From contig JABCYS010000028.1 in the NCBI GenBank assembly GCA_013290085.1, positions 1 to 10,088 of the forward strand: DNA of 10,088 nt, read 5' to 3'. The stretch is from Candidatus Babelota bacterium. Lineage in GTDB: Bacteria > Dependentiae > Babeliae > Babeliales > JABCYS01. The notes beneath the pieces were generated by a model. The model did not search any database, was not told the origin of the DNA, and was given only the letters and a program-made list of their open reading frames with translations. This document shows, piece after piece, positions 1-5,522 of this stretch. Numbering within the stretch: position 1 is the first letter of the stretch; every line of letters starts with the position of its first letter. A program made the position numbers and the translations under genes.

Positions 1-446
1 ACAGGTAACAAATCTTTTTCAGTAAAAATGAAAGGCACGAGATCTTTGAAATCAGATTTTAAGGTACTCTGCATAATCATCGCTTTTGGTTTAGCATCAT
101 CAATAATATGATGAAGCTCTTTCTCATGAAGAAAGGTATTGAGTGGTGCAATAATCGCACCAGTTTGCCACGCACCAAAATAGGCAACATAGAAATCTAT
201 GGAATTTTCAAACAACAAAAAAACACGGTCTCTTGGCTGAACCCCTGCATTTTTTAATACATGGCTCACGTAGCTTGCGCGTTTATAAAGATCAGCAAAG
301 GTGATTGATTCATGATTGCACAGCAACGCCATGCGGTTGGGGAAATTTTTTGCAGCACGTTGGAGTAGTGCTCCTGCAAAAATAATTTTGCCATCTTGTA
401 AACCGAGCTTATACAACTCATCAAAGCGTTGTTGTTCTGTCGCCAT
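1..446 (-). CDS. AMP-binding acyl-CoA synthetase-like protein, N-terminal part (runs off the left edge)
   Basis: Only the first 148 residues are in the window; the gene begins with ATG at 446-444 and continues beyond position 1. The translation reads as the N-terminal subdomain of class I adenylate-forming enzymes (AMP-binding family), which activate a carboxylate as an acyl-adenylate before thioester formation. Supporting stretches are SITFADLYKRAS (about residues 47-58), DRVFLLFENSIDFYVAYFG (73-91) and GAIIAPLNTF (97-106), followed by HEKELHHIIDDAKPKAMI; this order is typical of fatty acyl-CoA or acyl-ACP synthetases. The diagnostic Ser/Thr/Gly-rich ATP loop and the C-terminal domain lie outside the window, so substrate cannot be assigned. 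A purine-rich stretch (GAGGAAGGCG) precedes the start at a somewhat long distance. The gene is divergent from tmk. Family confidence is good; exact enzyme is unknown. Confidence 0.8.
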   Translation of the reverse strand, partial: MATEQQRFDELYKLGLQDGKIIFAGALLQRAAKNFPNRMALLCNHESITFADLYKRASYVSHVLKNAGVQPRDRVFLLFENSIDFYVAYFGAWQTGAIIAPLNTFLHEKELHHIIDDAKPKAMIMQSTLKSDFKDLVPFIFTEKDLLP

Positions 447-518
447 TTTATTTTTTTCGCCTTCCTCATTTTCATATTTTGAAAAATATTTTTGGAAAGT
501 TTTTATCGGCAATTAATG

Positions 519-524
519 TATACT
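519..524 (+). promoter_or_regulatory. Candidate -10 box upstream of tmk
   Basis: TATACT matches the sigma-70 -10 consensus at five of six positions and lies about 65 nt upstream of the tmk start, in the 142-nt divergent gap between the acyl-CoA synthetase-like gene and tmk. I see no convincing -35 at 16-18 nt spacing, so this is a weak call. The same hexamer appears upstream of archease. The rest of the gap is AT-rich and shows no other clear signal. Confidence 0.3.
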
Positions 525-588
525 ACCTAACACAATTAATTTTTTTCTCAAAATTAGACACCTTGGCATTTGAACCGAAGGATTTTGT

Positions 589-1236
589 ATGCCTCAGTTA
601 CAACGCGGCGTCCTGATCGCCCTTGAAGGGATAGATGGTTCTGGAAAATCAACTCTTGCCCAGAATCTCACTACATTCTTTCACACACAAACATTTCCCG
701 TAGTACTTACCAAGGAACCGGGCGGCACCTTGCTGGGAAAACAATTACGTTCCGTACTCCAGGAAAAGAAGGTTCCGGTGTCTCCCAAAGCTGAGTACCT
801 TTTATTTGCTGCCGATCGCGCACAACATATGGAAGAACTTATTCAACCCTCGCTTGAAAAAAAGATGATCGTTATTTCAGATCGTATGGGCGATTCGGCC
901 ATTGCTTATCAGGGGTATGGCAGAAAGCTGGATATCCCGATGATAAAAACGAGTAACCTGTGGGCGATGAACAGCATCAAGCCGGATTTAACCATCTATG
1001 TTCACATAGATCTTGCTACATCGCTCCAGCGCATTGCAGCACGCAATGAAACGCCAACCTCATTCGAGCAGGAAAAAAAAGATTTTTTTCAACGAGTTAT
1101 TATGGGGTTTGATGAGATGTATAAAAATAGGGACGATGTCATCATTGTTGATGGGCAGTTGTCCAAGGAAGAGGTAACATCGCAAACTCTGGAAAAGGTT
1201 TTATCATGGCTCAAGAGCAATCAGTTTCTTCGCTAG
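589..1236 (+). CDS. tmk: Thymidylate kinase (dTMP kinase)
   Basis: Phosphorylates dTMP to dTDP with ATP in the cytoplasm, an essential step of dTTP synthesis. The 215-residue length is normal for the family. Visible motifs are the P-loop GIDGSGKST (residues 14-22), the substrate-side TKEPGGT (41-47), AADRAQH (74-80), and the DR motif region SDRMGDSAIAYQGYGR (97-112), where Met replaces the usual Tyr or His after DR. The P-loop lacks the Arg seen in type I enzymes and the later lid region carries RIAARNE, which suits a type II enzyme. The start is supported by AAGGA at 578-582, six nt before ATG. The last 31 nt overlap the start of holB in another frame; a tmk-holB pair is a common bacterial arrangement. 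Confident assignment. Confidence 0.96.
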   Translation: MPQLQRGVLIALEGIDGSGKSTLAQNLTTFFHTQTFPVVLTKEPGGTLLGKQLRSVLQEKKVPVSPKAEYLLFAADRAQHMEELIQPSLEKKMIVISDRMGDSAIAYQGYGRKLDIPMIKTSNLWAMNSIKPDLTIYVHIDLATSLQRIAARNETPTSFEQEKKDFFQRVIMGFDEMYKNRDDVIIVDGQLSKEEVTSQTLEKVLSWLKSNQFLR

Positions 1237-1949
1237 TACCGGCTCAGCTTTTGGTGGGCCCGCAGGATCTGCTCACCAGCTACGCCGAGCAGTATGTGCA
1301 AAAAACATTTTGTAAAAATAATGGCTGCGGTGTTTGTTTTACCTGTGAGCAAATTCGTAAACGTCAGTACCATGCAACACGATGGCTCATGCCGGAAAAA
1401 ACTTATACGCTCGACGATTTAGAAATTATTTTTGAGACAACCGCGCTTGCTTTGCACGATGAAAGTCATTTCTTTTTTATTTTAGAAAAGGCTGATCTTT
1501 TAACAGCCGCTTGTTCAAATAAACTTCTTAAAATTTTAGAAGAACCACCGCAAGGTTATCATTTTATATTATGTACCGAACGAGGGGATGCTCTTCTGCC
1601 TACCATCAAATCTCGTTGCACGATAACTTCTTTTTTTGGGGAAGATCAAAAAAAAGTCCAGGAAATTCTCCTGAACTTTTTTACGCTGAGCAGCATTTCT
1701 AACCCGATTGAATTTCTAAAAGAGCTTGAGGCGTCTAAAATTAATGAACAGGAAAGTGCTGAGCTTCTTGATCAGATTATGAGTTATTGGACGAAAAAAT
1801 ATAAAGCCGCCCTCTTACAACAAGATATTTCTCAACAAGCTCTCGCAGAAAAAAAAGTAACACTTTTCACCCAAGCCCTCCTTCAACTCCCCATGCCGGG
1901 AAGCAGCAAAATTTTTTGGAAAAATCTTTTCTTGCACAGTAGCCACTAG
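1206..1949 (+). CDS. holB: DNA polymerase III subunit delta' (clamp-loader AAA+ protein)
   Basis: Clamp-loader subunit that helps load the sliding clamp on primed DNA. Evidence is a four-cysteine zinc module (C36, C41, C44, C47), a Walker B/sensor region FFILEKAD (90-97), the strongly conserved NKLLKILEEPP (105-115), and LLPTIKSRC (130-138), which contains the SRC arginine-finger motif. There is no usable Walker A: the N-terminal LLVGPQDLLTSY is degenerate, as expected for a non-ATP-hydrolysing delta' rather than a DnaX-type motor. At 247 residues it is shorter than the roughly 330 of E. coli HolB, so the C-terminal collar domain is reduced. The ATG lies inside tmk, seven nt after AAAAGG, giving a 31-nt overlap and probable translational coupling. 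Symbol rests on domain and context. Confidence 0.87.
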   Translation: MAQEQSVSSLVPAQLLVGPQDLLTSYAEQYVQKTFCKNNGCGVCFTCEQIRKRQYHATRWLMPEKTYTLDDLEIIFETTALALHDESHFFFILEKADLLTAACSNKLLKILEEPPQGYHFILCTERGDALLPTIKSRCTITSFFGEDQKKVQEILLNFFTLSSISNPIEFLKELEASKINEQESAELLDQIMSYWTKKYKAALLQQDISQQALAEKKVTLFTQALLQLPMPGSSKIFWKNLFLHSSH

Positions 1950-1959
1950 TACACAATGT

Positions 1960-1989
1960 CCAGAGACAAAACCCCCCTTTTGTTTCTGG
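1960..1989 (+). terminator. Strong hairpin after holB, possible transcript 3' end
   Basis: A 12-bp inverted repeat (1960-1971 with 1978-1989) closes a loop of six C residues. All pairs are Watson-Crick except one G-U wobble (1965/1984). It begins 10 nt after the holB stop. There is no U-tract on the plus-strand side, so it is not a textbook intrinsic terminator; it could be an mRNA 3'-end stabiliser or attenuator between holB and the following secreted-protein genes. Confidence 0.4.
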
Positions 1990-2083
1990 CTGAAAAAATG
2001 CCTTGCCAGCGATTGAATTAGCATTTTTCCTCCGCTACAATGAGGGCACATTCGAAACCATTTTCAATGGAAGGTTACTCATC

Positions 2084-2713
2084 ATGGTCTTTAACAAAAA
2101 AGCAATCGTTATGATTCTTATTTTTGGGCTCACCATACCCGCAGTACGGGCTACCGACCCGGTTCCAACAAAGCAACACATTCATACCTTACTTAAGGCG
2201 ATTAAGGAAAAGTCCGCAAAGTTCAAGGAACGTTTGAAGGAATATCGAACTGAGTACGTCAATGCGATTAAGGAAAAGTCCGCAAAGCTCAAGGACCATT
2301 TGAAGGAATATCGAACTGAGTACGTCAATGCAATTAAGGAAAAGTCAGCAAAGCTCAAGGAACATTTGAAAGAGTATAAAGATGAGTACCGCAATGGCCT
2401 TATTGCAAGTGGCATTACACTTTTCTTGCTTTATATTCTTATTAATCGCAATAGGCATACTCATTATCGCAATAGACATACTCACCAAAATCATCCTGTA
2501 GTCCCACAACCTCAGCCTATGCAGCCAGGATCTCTGTATCCTACTTTAGCTTCAAGAATTCACACAAGAGATAATCAAAAGACCTTAGAATCACCACGGC
2601 TCTATCCTGACGCTACACTATCTCATCAAGGCATCACCGCCCCGTCAGACCACTCTCATACACCTTACCGAGATGCAATTCAGCATATTTATAGTAATGG
2701 AAATAATGCGTAG
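2084..2713 (+). CDS. Exported membrane-anchored protein with three 22-residue coiled-coil repeats (unknown function)
   Basis: No family is recognised. The 209-residue product starts with a signal peptide (MVFNKKAIVMILIFGLTIPAVRA, split here as hydrophobic core 7-20 and likely cleavage after A23). Residues 39-60, 61-82 and 83-104 are three near-identical 22-residue repeats, rich in Lys and Glu, with the core pattern IKEKSAKLK...LKEY..EY. Hydrophobic residues fall at 4-3-4-3-4-4 spacing, which suits a hendecad-type coiled coil. A membrane segment follows directly (about 105-120), then a basic His/Arg stretch (121-137) and a Pro/Gln/His-rich tail. The ATG at 2084 was preferred because GGAAGG (2069-2074) sits nine nt upstream and because it places the signal peptide at the N-terminus; an upstream TTG at 2003 would bury it. 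The last 8 nt overlap the next gene. It may be a surface or periplasmic structural protein; that is inference. Confidence 0.75.
   Translation: MVFNKKAIVMILIFGLTIPAVRATDPVPTKQHIHTLLKAIKEKSAKFKERLKEYRTEYVNAIKEKSAKLKDHLKEYRTEYVNAIKEKSAKLKEHLKEYKDEYRNGLIASGITLFLLYILINRNRHTHYRNRHTHQNHPVVPQPQPMQPGSLYPTLASRIHTRDNQKTLESPRLYPDATLSHQGITAPSDHSHTPYRDAIQHIYSNGNNA
2198..2395 (+). repeat. Three tandem 66-bp in-frame repeats
   Basis: Units are 2198-2263, 2264-2329 and 2330-2395, each exactly 66 bp and in frame, encoding the 22-residue coiled-coil units of the 2084-2713 gene. Units 1 and 2 are nearly identical at the DNA level, and unit 3 diverges most in its last third. Such close identity implies recent expansion by slippage or unequal crossing-over. 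The repeats also open a spurious reading frame on the other strand. Confidence 0.95.
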
Positions 2714-3218
2714 CTATACTTTAATCATTCTTGCTTTAACGAGCGTAAGTTCATTCACTCCCTGTCGGGCTCAGGATAATTCTGAACTAACTTCACCAAC
2801 TGAACAAACCTCGCACGACGAAGACCCTCAAGAAGAACAAAAAAAAGAAAAAAGCTCCGCACGAGCGGCCTCGATCATCCCCTTTCTTAAAGAACATAAA
2901 AATATCCTTGGTGCCTTGGGTGGAGCAGCCGCTCTTTACTTTGTGGTAGGATTTTTTTTAAAAAGGTCGGCAGAAAAAAGAGGAAGCAAAAATACTGCTT
3001 CCTCTGTAAAAATTGGTAAGGGGAAAAAACAGGCCTCTCCTGAAAGAATTCACCCGCCTCAACCATCTATCTATGAACCAGACCGTGCTCAACCTTCTTC
3101 AAAAGAGTTGGCTCCTCAAAGACCTAATAATGATGCAGGAGCTCTTTCAAATAGAACGCTCTTTTCGTATGCCGCCTTAGTATATTTAGCAGCAATATTA
3201 GCTTTTTTGGGCTTGTAG
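2706..3218 (+). CDS. Exported protein with two hydrophobic segments (unknown function)
   Basis: No family is recognised. The 170-residue product has a signal peptide (1-22, likely cleavage after CRA), a strongly acidic then lysine-rich linker (about 25-52), a Gly/Ala-rich membrane segment (about 67-85), a basic and Pro-rich linker (86-150) and a hydrophobic C-terminal helix (152-170) ending at the stop. The ATG at 2706 overlaps the upstream gene by 8 nt and places the signal peptide at the N-terminus; ATG at 2697 would add three residues. Coupling to the previous gene is likely, since only a weak GGAA precedes the start. The 3' end overlaps the convergent gene (3198-3731) by 21 nt. A decayed copy of the last ~50 codons exists at 3892-4040. 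Architecture matches the upstream gene: signal peptide, charged linker, membrane helix, proline-rich tail. Confidence 0.72.
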   Translation: MRSYTLIILALTSVSSFTPCRAQDNSELTSPTEQTSHDEDPQEEQKKEKSSARAASIIPFLKEHKNILGALGGAAALYFVVGFFLKRSAEKRGSKNTASSVKIGKGKKQASPERIHPPQPSIYEPDRAQPSSKELAPQRPNNDAGALSNRTLFSYAALVYLAAILAFLGL

Positions 3219-3731
3219 CTCAGGGAATGCTTGAGAAAAATATTCAAATGTTTTTGGACGACGATCAACATTCATAATTAACTGCGCACGATGCCCCCAC
3301 AACTTGGCAATCGCAACGTATTCTCGGGCTTTTTCGGGCTCTAAGCCTTTCACCGACTCTGCTAAACCTTTAAAAATATCCTCAAGTCGCCCACAATATG
3401 CAGAAACATCTGCATACATCTGAGCATGAAAAGCCGTCTCCATATCATTTTTTATGGTCGCGATCCTTTTAAAAGTTTTTTCAATAACTTGAGCGACTTC
3501 AGCCTGAGCTTTAGCAAAAGCTTTAGCCTGCTCAGCATTCGCTCTCATGATATCTTCAGCTTGCTGAACTTCGTTACTCTTAGAGAGAGCAAGCGCAGCT
3601 TTAAGAGTCGCAAGCTGATTCTTTCCTCCAGATGCAGACCGAACTCTGGCTGCCGCAGCGCTAGAGCCACCGTCCATGGCACAAACATTCACTGTATAAA
3701 CGAGCAGAGACAATAATAGTAATTTCTTCAT
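3198..3731 (-). CDS. Secreted protein with one copy of a novel LWxHR/EYxxQAxP domain
   Basis: Family not recognised. The 177-residue product has a signal peptide (MKKLLLLSLLVYTVNVCA, then MDGG), an Ala-rich probably helical region (23-90), and a C-terminal domain (about 93-173) with C113 in SAYCGRLEDIFK, LWGHR (144-148) and EYFSQAFP (163-170). The same domain occurs twice in the protein encoded at 4113-4910, and both proteins share the signal-peptide junction AMD. The ATG at 3731 was chosen because GAGG (3738-3741) lies six nt upstream and it gives a clean signal peptide. The open frame extends further upstream to 3920, but only by reading through a relic of thpR. No other membrane segment is seen, so a periplasmic or secreted location is likely. 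The gene converges on and overlaps the preceding gene by 21 nt. Confidence 0.78.
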   Translation of the reverse strand: MKKLLLLSLLVYTVNVCAMDGGSSAAAARVRSASGGKNQLATLKAALALSKSNEVQQAEDIMRANAEQAKAFAKAQAEVAQVIEKTFKRIATIKNDMETAFHAQMYADVSAYCGRLEDIFKGLAESVKGLEPEKAREYVAIAKLWGHRAQLIMNVDRRPKTFEYFSQAFPELQAQKS

Positions 3732-3797
3732 AAAAAACCTCAGAAATGTTCCAATTGTAAATAAACACCTCTTTAGTTTACATAAAAGTGACAGCTG

Positions 3798-3866
3798 TGC
3801 AAGTGGGTAGCGCTCAAGAACGGTATAATGGGATCCCTTATCCGAGAGAACGGGGTCTATCAAAGC
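3798..3866 (-). pseudogene. Relic of the thpR 3' end
   Basis: The minus-strand translation carries ...ALIDPVLSDKGSHYTVLERYPLA, matching the C-terminus of the intact ThpR (VLKDSVLSEKGPYYTVLERYPLV). At the DNA level 3800-3829 is identical to 4976-5005 over 30 nt, then similarity drops to about 22 of 35 positions up to 3864 with no indels. The stop codon is lost in the relic, so the frame runs on. It is one half of the duplication junction. Confidence 0.85.
3800..3829. repeat. 30-bp perfect direct repeat, copy 1 (relic side)
   Basis: Identical to 4976-5005. On the minus strand this block ends about 68 nt upstream of the 3198-3731 start codon, while copy 2 ends about 65 nt upstream of the 4113-4910 start codon, so it stands at the same distance before both domain genes. 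Confidence 0.95.
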
Positions 3867-3891
3867 CGAAGTACCACAAGAGGGGCAATTC

Positions 3892-4040
3892 AAGTTTCTG
3901 TCCAAGAGCACCATGTTCAACCTTCTTCAAGAGAGCTAATTCGAATTCAAAGGCCTAACGATGAAAGAGCTCTTTTAAAGGACGCGCTCCCCTATATCTC
4001 CTTTATATACCTAGCGTTTCTAGTCTTTTTTGGCATGTGA
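3892..4040 (+). pseudogene. Relic of the 3' end of the 2706-3218 gene
   Basis: The frame ending at the TGA 4038-4040 encodes VQPSSREL..QRPNDERALL...YISFIYLAFLVFFGM, aligning with AQPSSKEL.PQRPNNDAGAL...YAALVYLAAILAFLGL at the C-terminus of the 2706-3218 product. The signal peptide, acidic linker and first membrane segment are absent. An ATG at 3828 opens this frame, but its first part is antisense to the thpR relic, so I treat the whole as a non-functional remnant. A short membrane peptide cannot be excluded. Confidence 0.75.
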
Positions 4041-4088
4041 TTGCCCAGGAAAAATTGAGAAAAATACTCAATTTTTTAGACGATTAAA
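4020..4088 (-). pseudogene. Frameshifted relic of the 3' tip of a domain gene
   Basis: On the minus strand, bases 4088-4020 resemble the last ~23 codons of the 3198-3731 gene: TATTTTTCTCAA and the flanking TCGTC...AAAAA and TTCCTG blocks are shared. The relic has lost single bases near the EYF codons and is out of frame. It overlaps the plus-strand relic just as the two intact genes overlap, so both were copied as one block. Confidence 0.6.
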
Positions 4089-4112
4089 TTAACAAGCAGC
4101 TTTTGATCTTTT

Positions 4113-4910
4113 TTAACGCGTATTTTTTCTCTGCGGTAATTCTTTAGGAAATGCCTGGCACAAATATTCAACTGTGCTCGGCGAGTTGTTGCCCAGAACC
4201 AATAGACGACGATGTTCCCAAAGTTTTTCTATGGCCTTACATTCTTGACTAATTACCGGCTCATTTTGTAATGCTGCCACGGTCTTAAAAATAGCAGCAA
4301 GCTCTCCGCACAGTTTGCTCTTCGTGTTATAATCCTTTTTCTTATGCGCATCGGGCAGTGCTCTATCTTTAATCTCGTTTAATTTCATTATCCACTTTAA
4401 TGTCGTAATCCGCCGGAGTTCCGCGCTACAATCTGATCCCGCCTTACTCTTTAGGGCCGCACTATTCTCTAATTCCACAATAAGGTCTGTCGTTGCATTT
4501 TCAAATGGATCATCTAACTGCCCGCGCAGAATTGACCTATTATCGTCATTGCTTGGATATGCTTGCAGAAAATATTCGCATGTCATTGGACGATTCTGTT
4601 GAAGGCATAAAAAAGCGCGATGATTCCATAACTGTGCAATCTCAGCATATTCTACGCTACAAGACCCGTCCTCTGCTTGTGAGAATTCCTTAAAAAATTC
4701 GGCTAGTGAGGCACAATGCGCGCTCACCTCCCCATACTCCCCCTTCGTATATACCGCGCACATCTTTTTTTTTGTATTTGCCAGATATTCTGCATCATAT
4801 TTAGCGTTGAATTTTTGTATTCGCTCTCGCCTCTCTTTATCCATAGCATGCATGTTGGTTACGCTAACAAACAACAAAAACAACGCCGAAAAAAATAATT
4901 GTTTTTTCAT
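4113..4910 (-). CDS. Secreted protein with two copies of the novel LWxHR/EYxxQAxP domain
   Basis: Family not recognised. The 265-residue product begins with a signal peptide (MKKQLFFSALFLLFVSVTNM, cleavage probably after HA, then MDKE). Domain 1 (about 35-120) has C66 in VSAHCASLAEFFK, LWNHR (94-98) and EYFLQAYP (112-119). Domain 2 (about 170-256) has C201 in SKLCGELAAIFK, LWEHR (230-234) and EYLCQAFP (248-255). A charged linker joins them. Spacing is conserved: Cys to LW 28-31 residues and LW to EY 18-19 residues in all three copies known here. ATG 4910 was chosen for the signal peptide; the frame stays open to 4967. Its ribosome site is weak (GGGGTG). The gene lies 60 nt after thpR on the same strand and could be read from the RNA-repair operon or its own promoter. 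A periplasmic or secreted helical-repeat protein is likely. Confidence 0.8.
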   Translation of the reverse strand: MKKQLFFSALFLLFVSVTNMHAMDKERRERIQKFNAKYDAEYLANTKKKMCAVYTKGEYGEVSAHCASLAEFFKEFSQAEDGSCSVEYAEIAQLWNHRAFLCLQQNRPMTCEYFLQAYPSNDDNRSILRGQLDDPFENATTDLIVELENSAALKSKAGSDCSAELRRITTLKWIMKLNEIKDRALPDAHKKKDYNTKSKLCGELAAIFKTVAALQNEPVISQECKAIEKLWEHRRLLVLGNNSPSTVEYLCQAFPKELPQRKNTR

Positions 4911-4930
4911 AGAGGCACCCCAAAGAATTA

Positions 4931-4958
4931 TGTATACAAGAACACTGCTCAGTCTAAA
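4931..4958 (-). promoter_or_regulatory. Candidate promoter for the two-domain secreted protein
   Basis: On the minus strand TTTAGA (4953-4958) and TATACA (4931-4936) are separated by 16 nt, each matching four of six consensus positions. It sits in the 60-nt gap between thpR and the 4113-4910 gene. Weak; read-through from the operon is the alternative. Confidence 0.28.
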
Positions 4959-4970
4959 GAAAAACATTCG

Positions 4971-5522
4971 TCACACAAGTGGGTAGCGCTCAAGAACGGT
5001 ATAATAAGGGCCTTTTTCCGAAAGCACCGAATCCTTCAAAACAAACTCGGTCGCTTCAAAGGGTACCGCCGGCACCGGCGCTTCTGCCAGATAACGACTC
5101 AGCAGTTCTTCATCGGGAACCGATTTTACCCGCGCAATAGTCACATGGCTCACAAAATCTCGTTTGTCATGCGGGACGATGGAGTTTAAAACATCGTTAA
5201 TTGCATGAGCCAATAACCCAAGTTCCTCGCCTGTCAGCGCAATCCAAATAATAGAAGTTTCTTTGCCTGCAGCAAATGAACCAAGCTGGCCCAGTGAACT
5301 TTTTATTTTGGGAAAGGTAAAAGTTTCTAGCGCTTTTTTCACTCGCTCATGTGTCTGGTCATCAACCTCACCAATAAATTTCAGCGTGAGATGTAAATGC
5401 TCGGGATGGGTTAATCGTCCTTGAAAAAGGTGGCGATTAGCCAGTTGCTGCTGAATTTTAATAATCTGATCTATCACTGGTTGAGGTAAATCTACCGCAA
5501 CAAATAATCGTTTTTTTTCCAT
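4971..5522 (-). CDS. thpR: RNA 2',3'-cyclic 3'-phosphodiesterase (2'-5' RNA ligase family)
   Basis: 2H-phosphoesterase family enzyme that opens RNA 2',3'-cyclic phosphates to 2'-phosphates and was named for its 2'-5' tRNA-half ligation activity. The 183-residue product has both HxT motifs: HLTLKFIGE starting at H44 and HVTIARVK starting at H126. The N-terminal RLFVAVDLP and the C-terminal YYTVLERYPL are also typical. The frame overlaps rtcB by ATGA if started at 5525. The next ATG at 5522 is preferred because GGAGG (5526-5530) directly abuts the first ATG and would leave no spacer. It is the third gene of an archease-rtcB-thpR set, so it meets the same cyclic-phosphate ends as RtcB and may compete with it or clean up. 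Its 3' end has been duplicated to 3798-3866. Confidence 0.93.
   Translation of the reverse strand: MEKKRLFVAVDLPQPVIDQIIKIQQQLANRHLFQGRLTHPEHLHLTLKFIGEVDDQTHERVKKALETFTFPKIKSSLGQLGSFAAGKETSIIWIALTGEELGLLAHAINDVLNSIVPHDKRDFVSHVTIARVKSVPDEELLSRYLAEAPVPAVPFEATEFVLKDSVLSEKGPYYTVLERYPLV
4976..5005. repeat. 30-bp perfect direct repeat, copy 2 (intact thpR side)
   Basis: Identical to 3800-3829, here coding for the C-terminal TVLERYPL region of ThpR. The 1176-bp offset gives the size of the duplicated spacing. Confidence 0.95.

Noticed and set aside
266..475. Minus-strand frame starting at 475
   Set aside because: It overlaps the AMP-binding gene in another frame and shows no protein-like pattern; the true frame starts at 446.
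2198..2395. CRISPR-like array
   Set aside because: The repeats are contiguous, in frame and coding, with no spacers.
2182..2415. Antisense open frame of 77 codons
   Set aside because: A by-product of the in-frame 66-bp repeats on the other strand.
3732..3920. N-terminal extension of the 3198-3731 gene
   Set aside because: It would translate the thpR relic and bury a clear signal peptide; the ATG at 3731 has a good ribosome site.
3828..4040. Open reading frame of 70 codons on the plus strand
   Set aside because: Its first part is antisense to the thpR relic and only the last part matches the 2706-3218 gene tail; no signal peptide or ribosome site, so treated as a relic.
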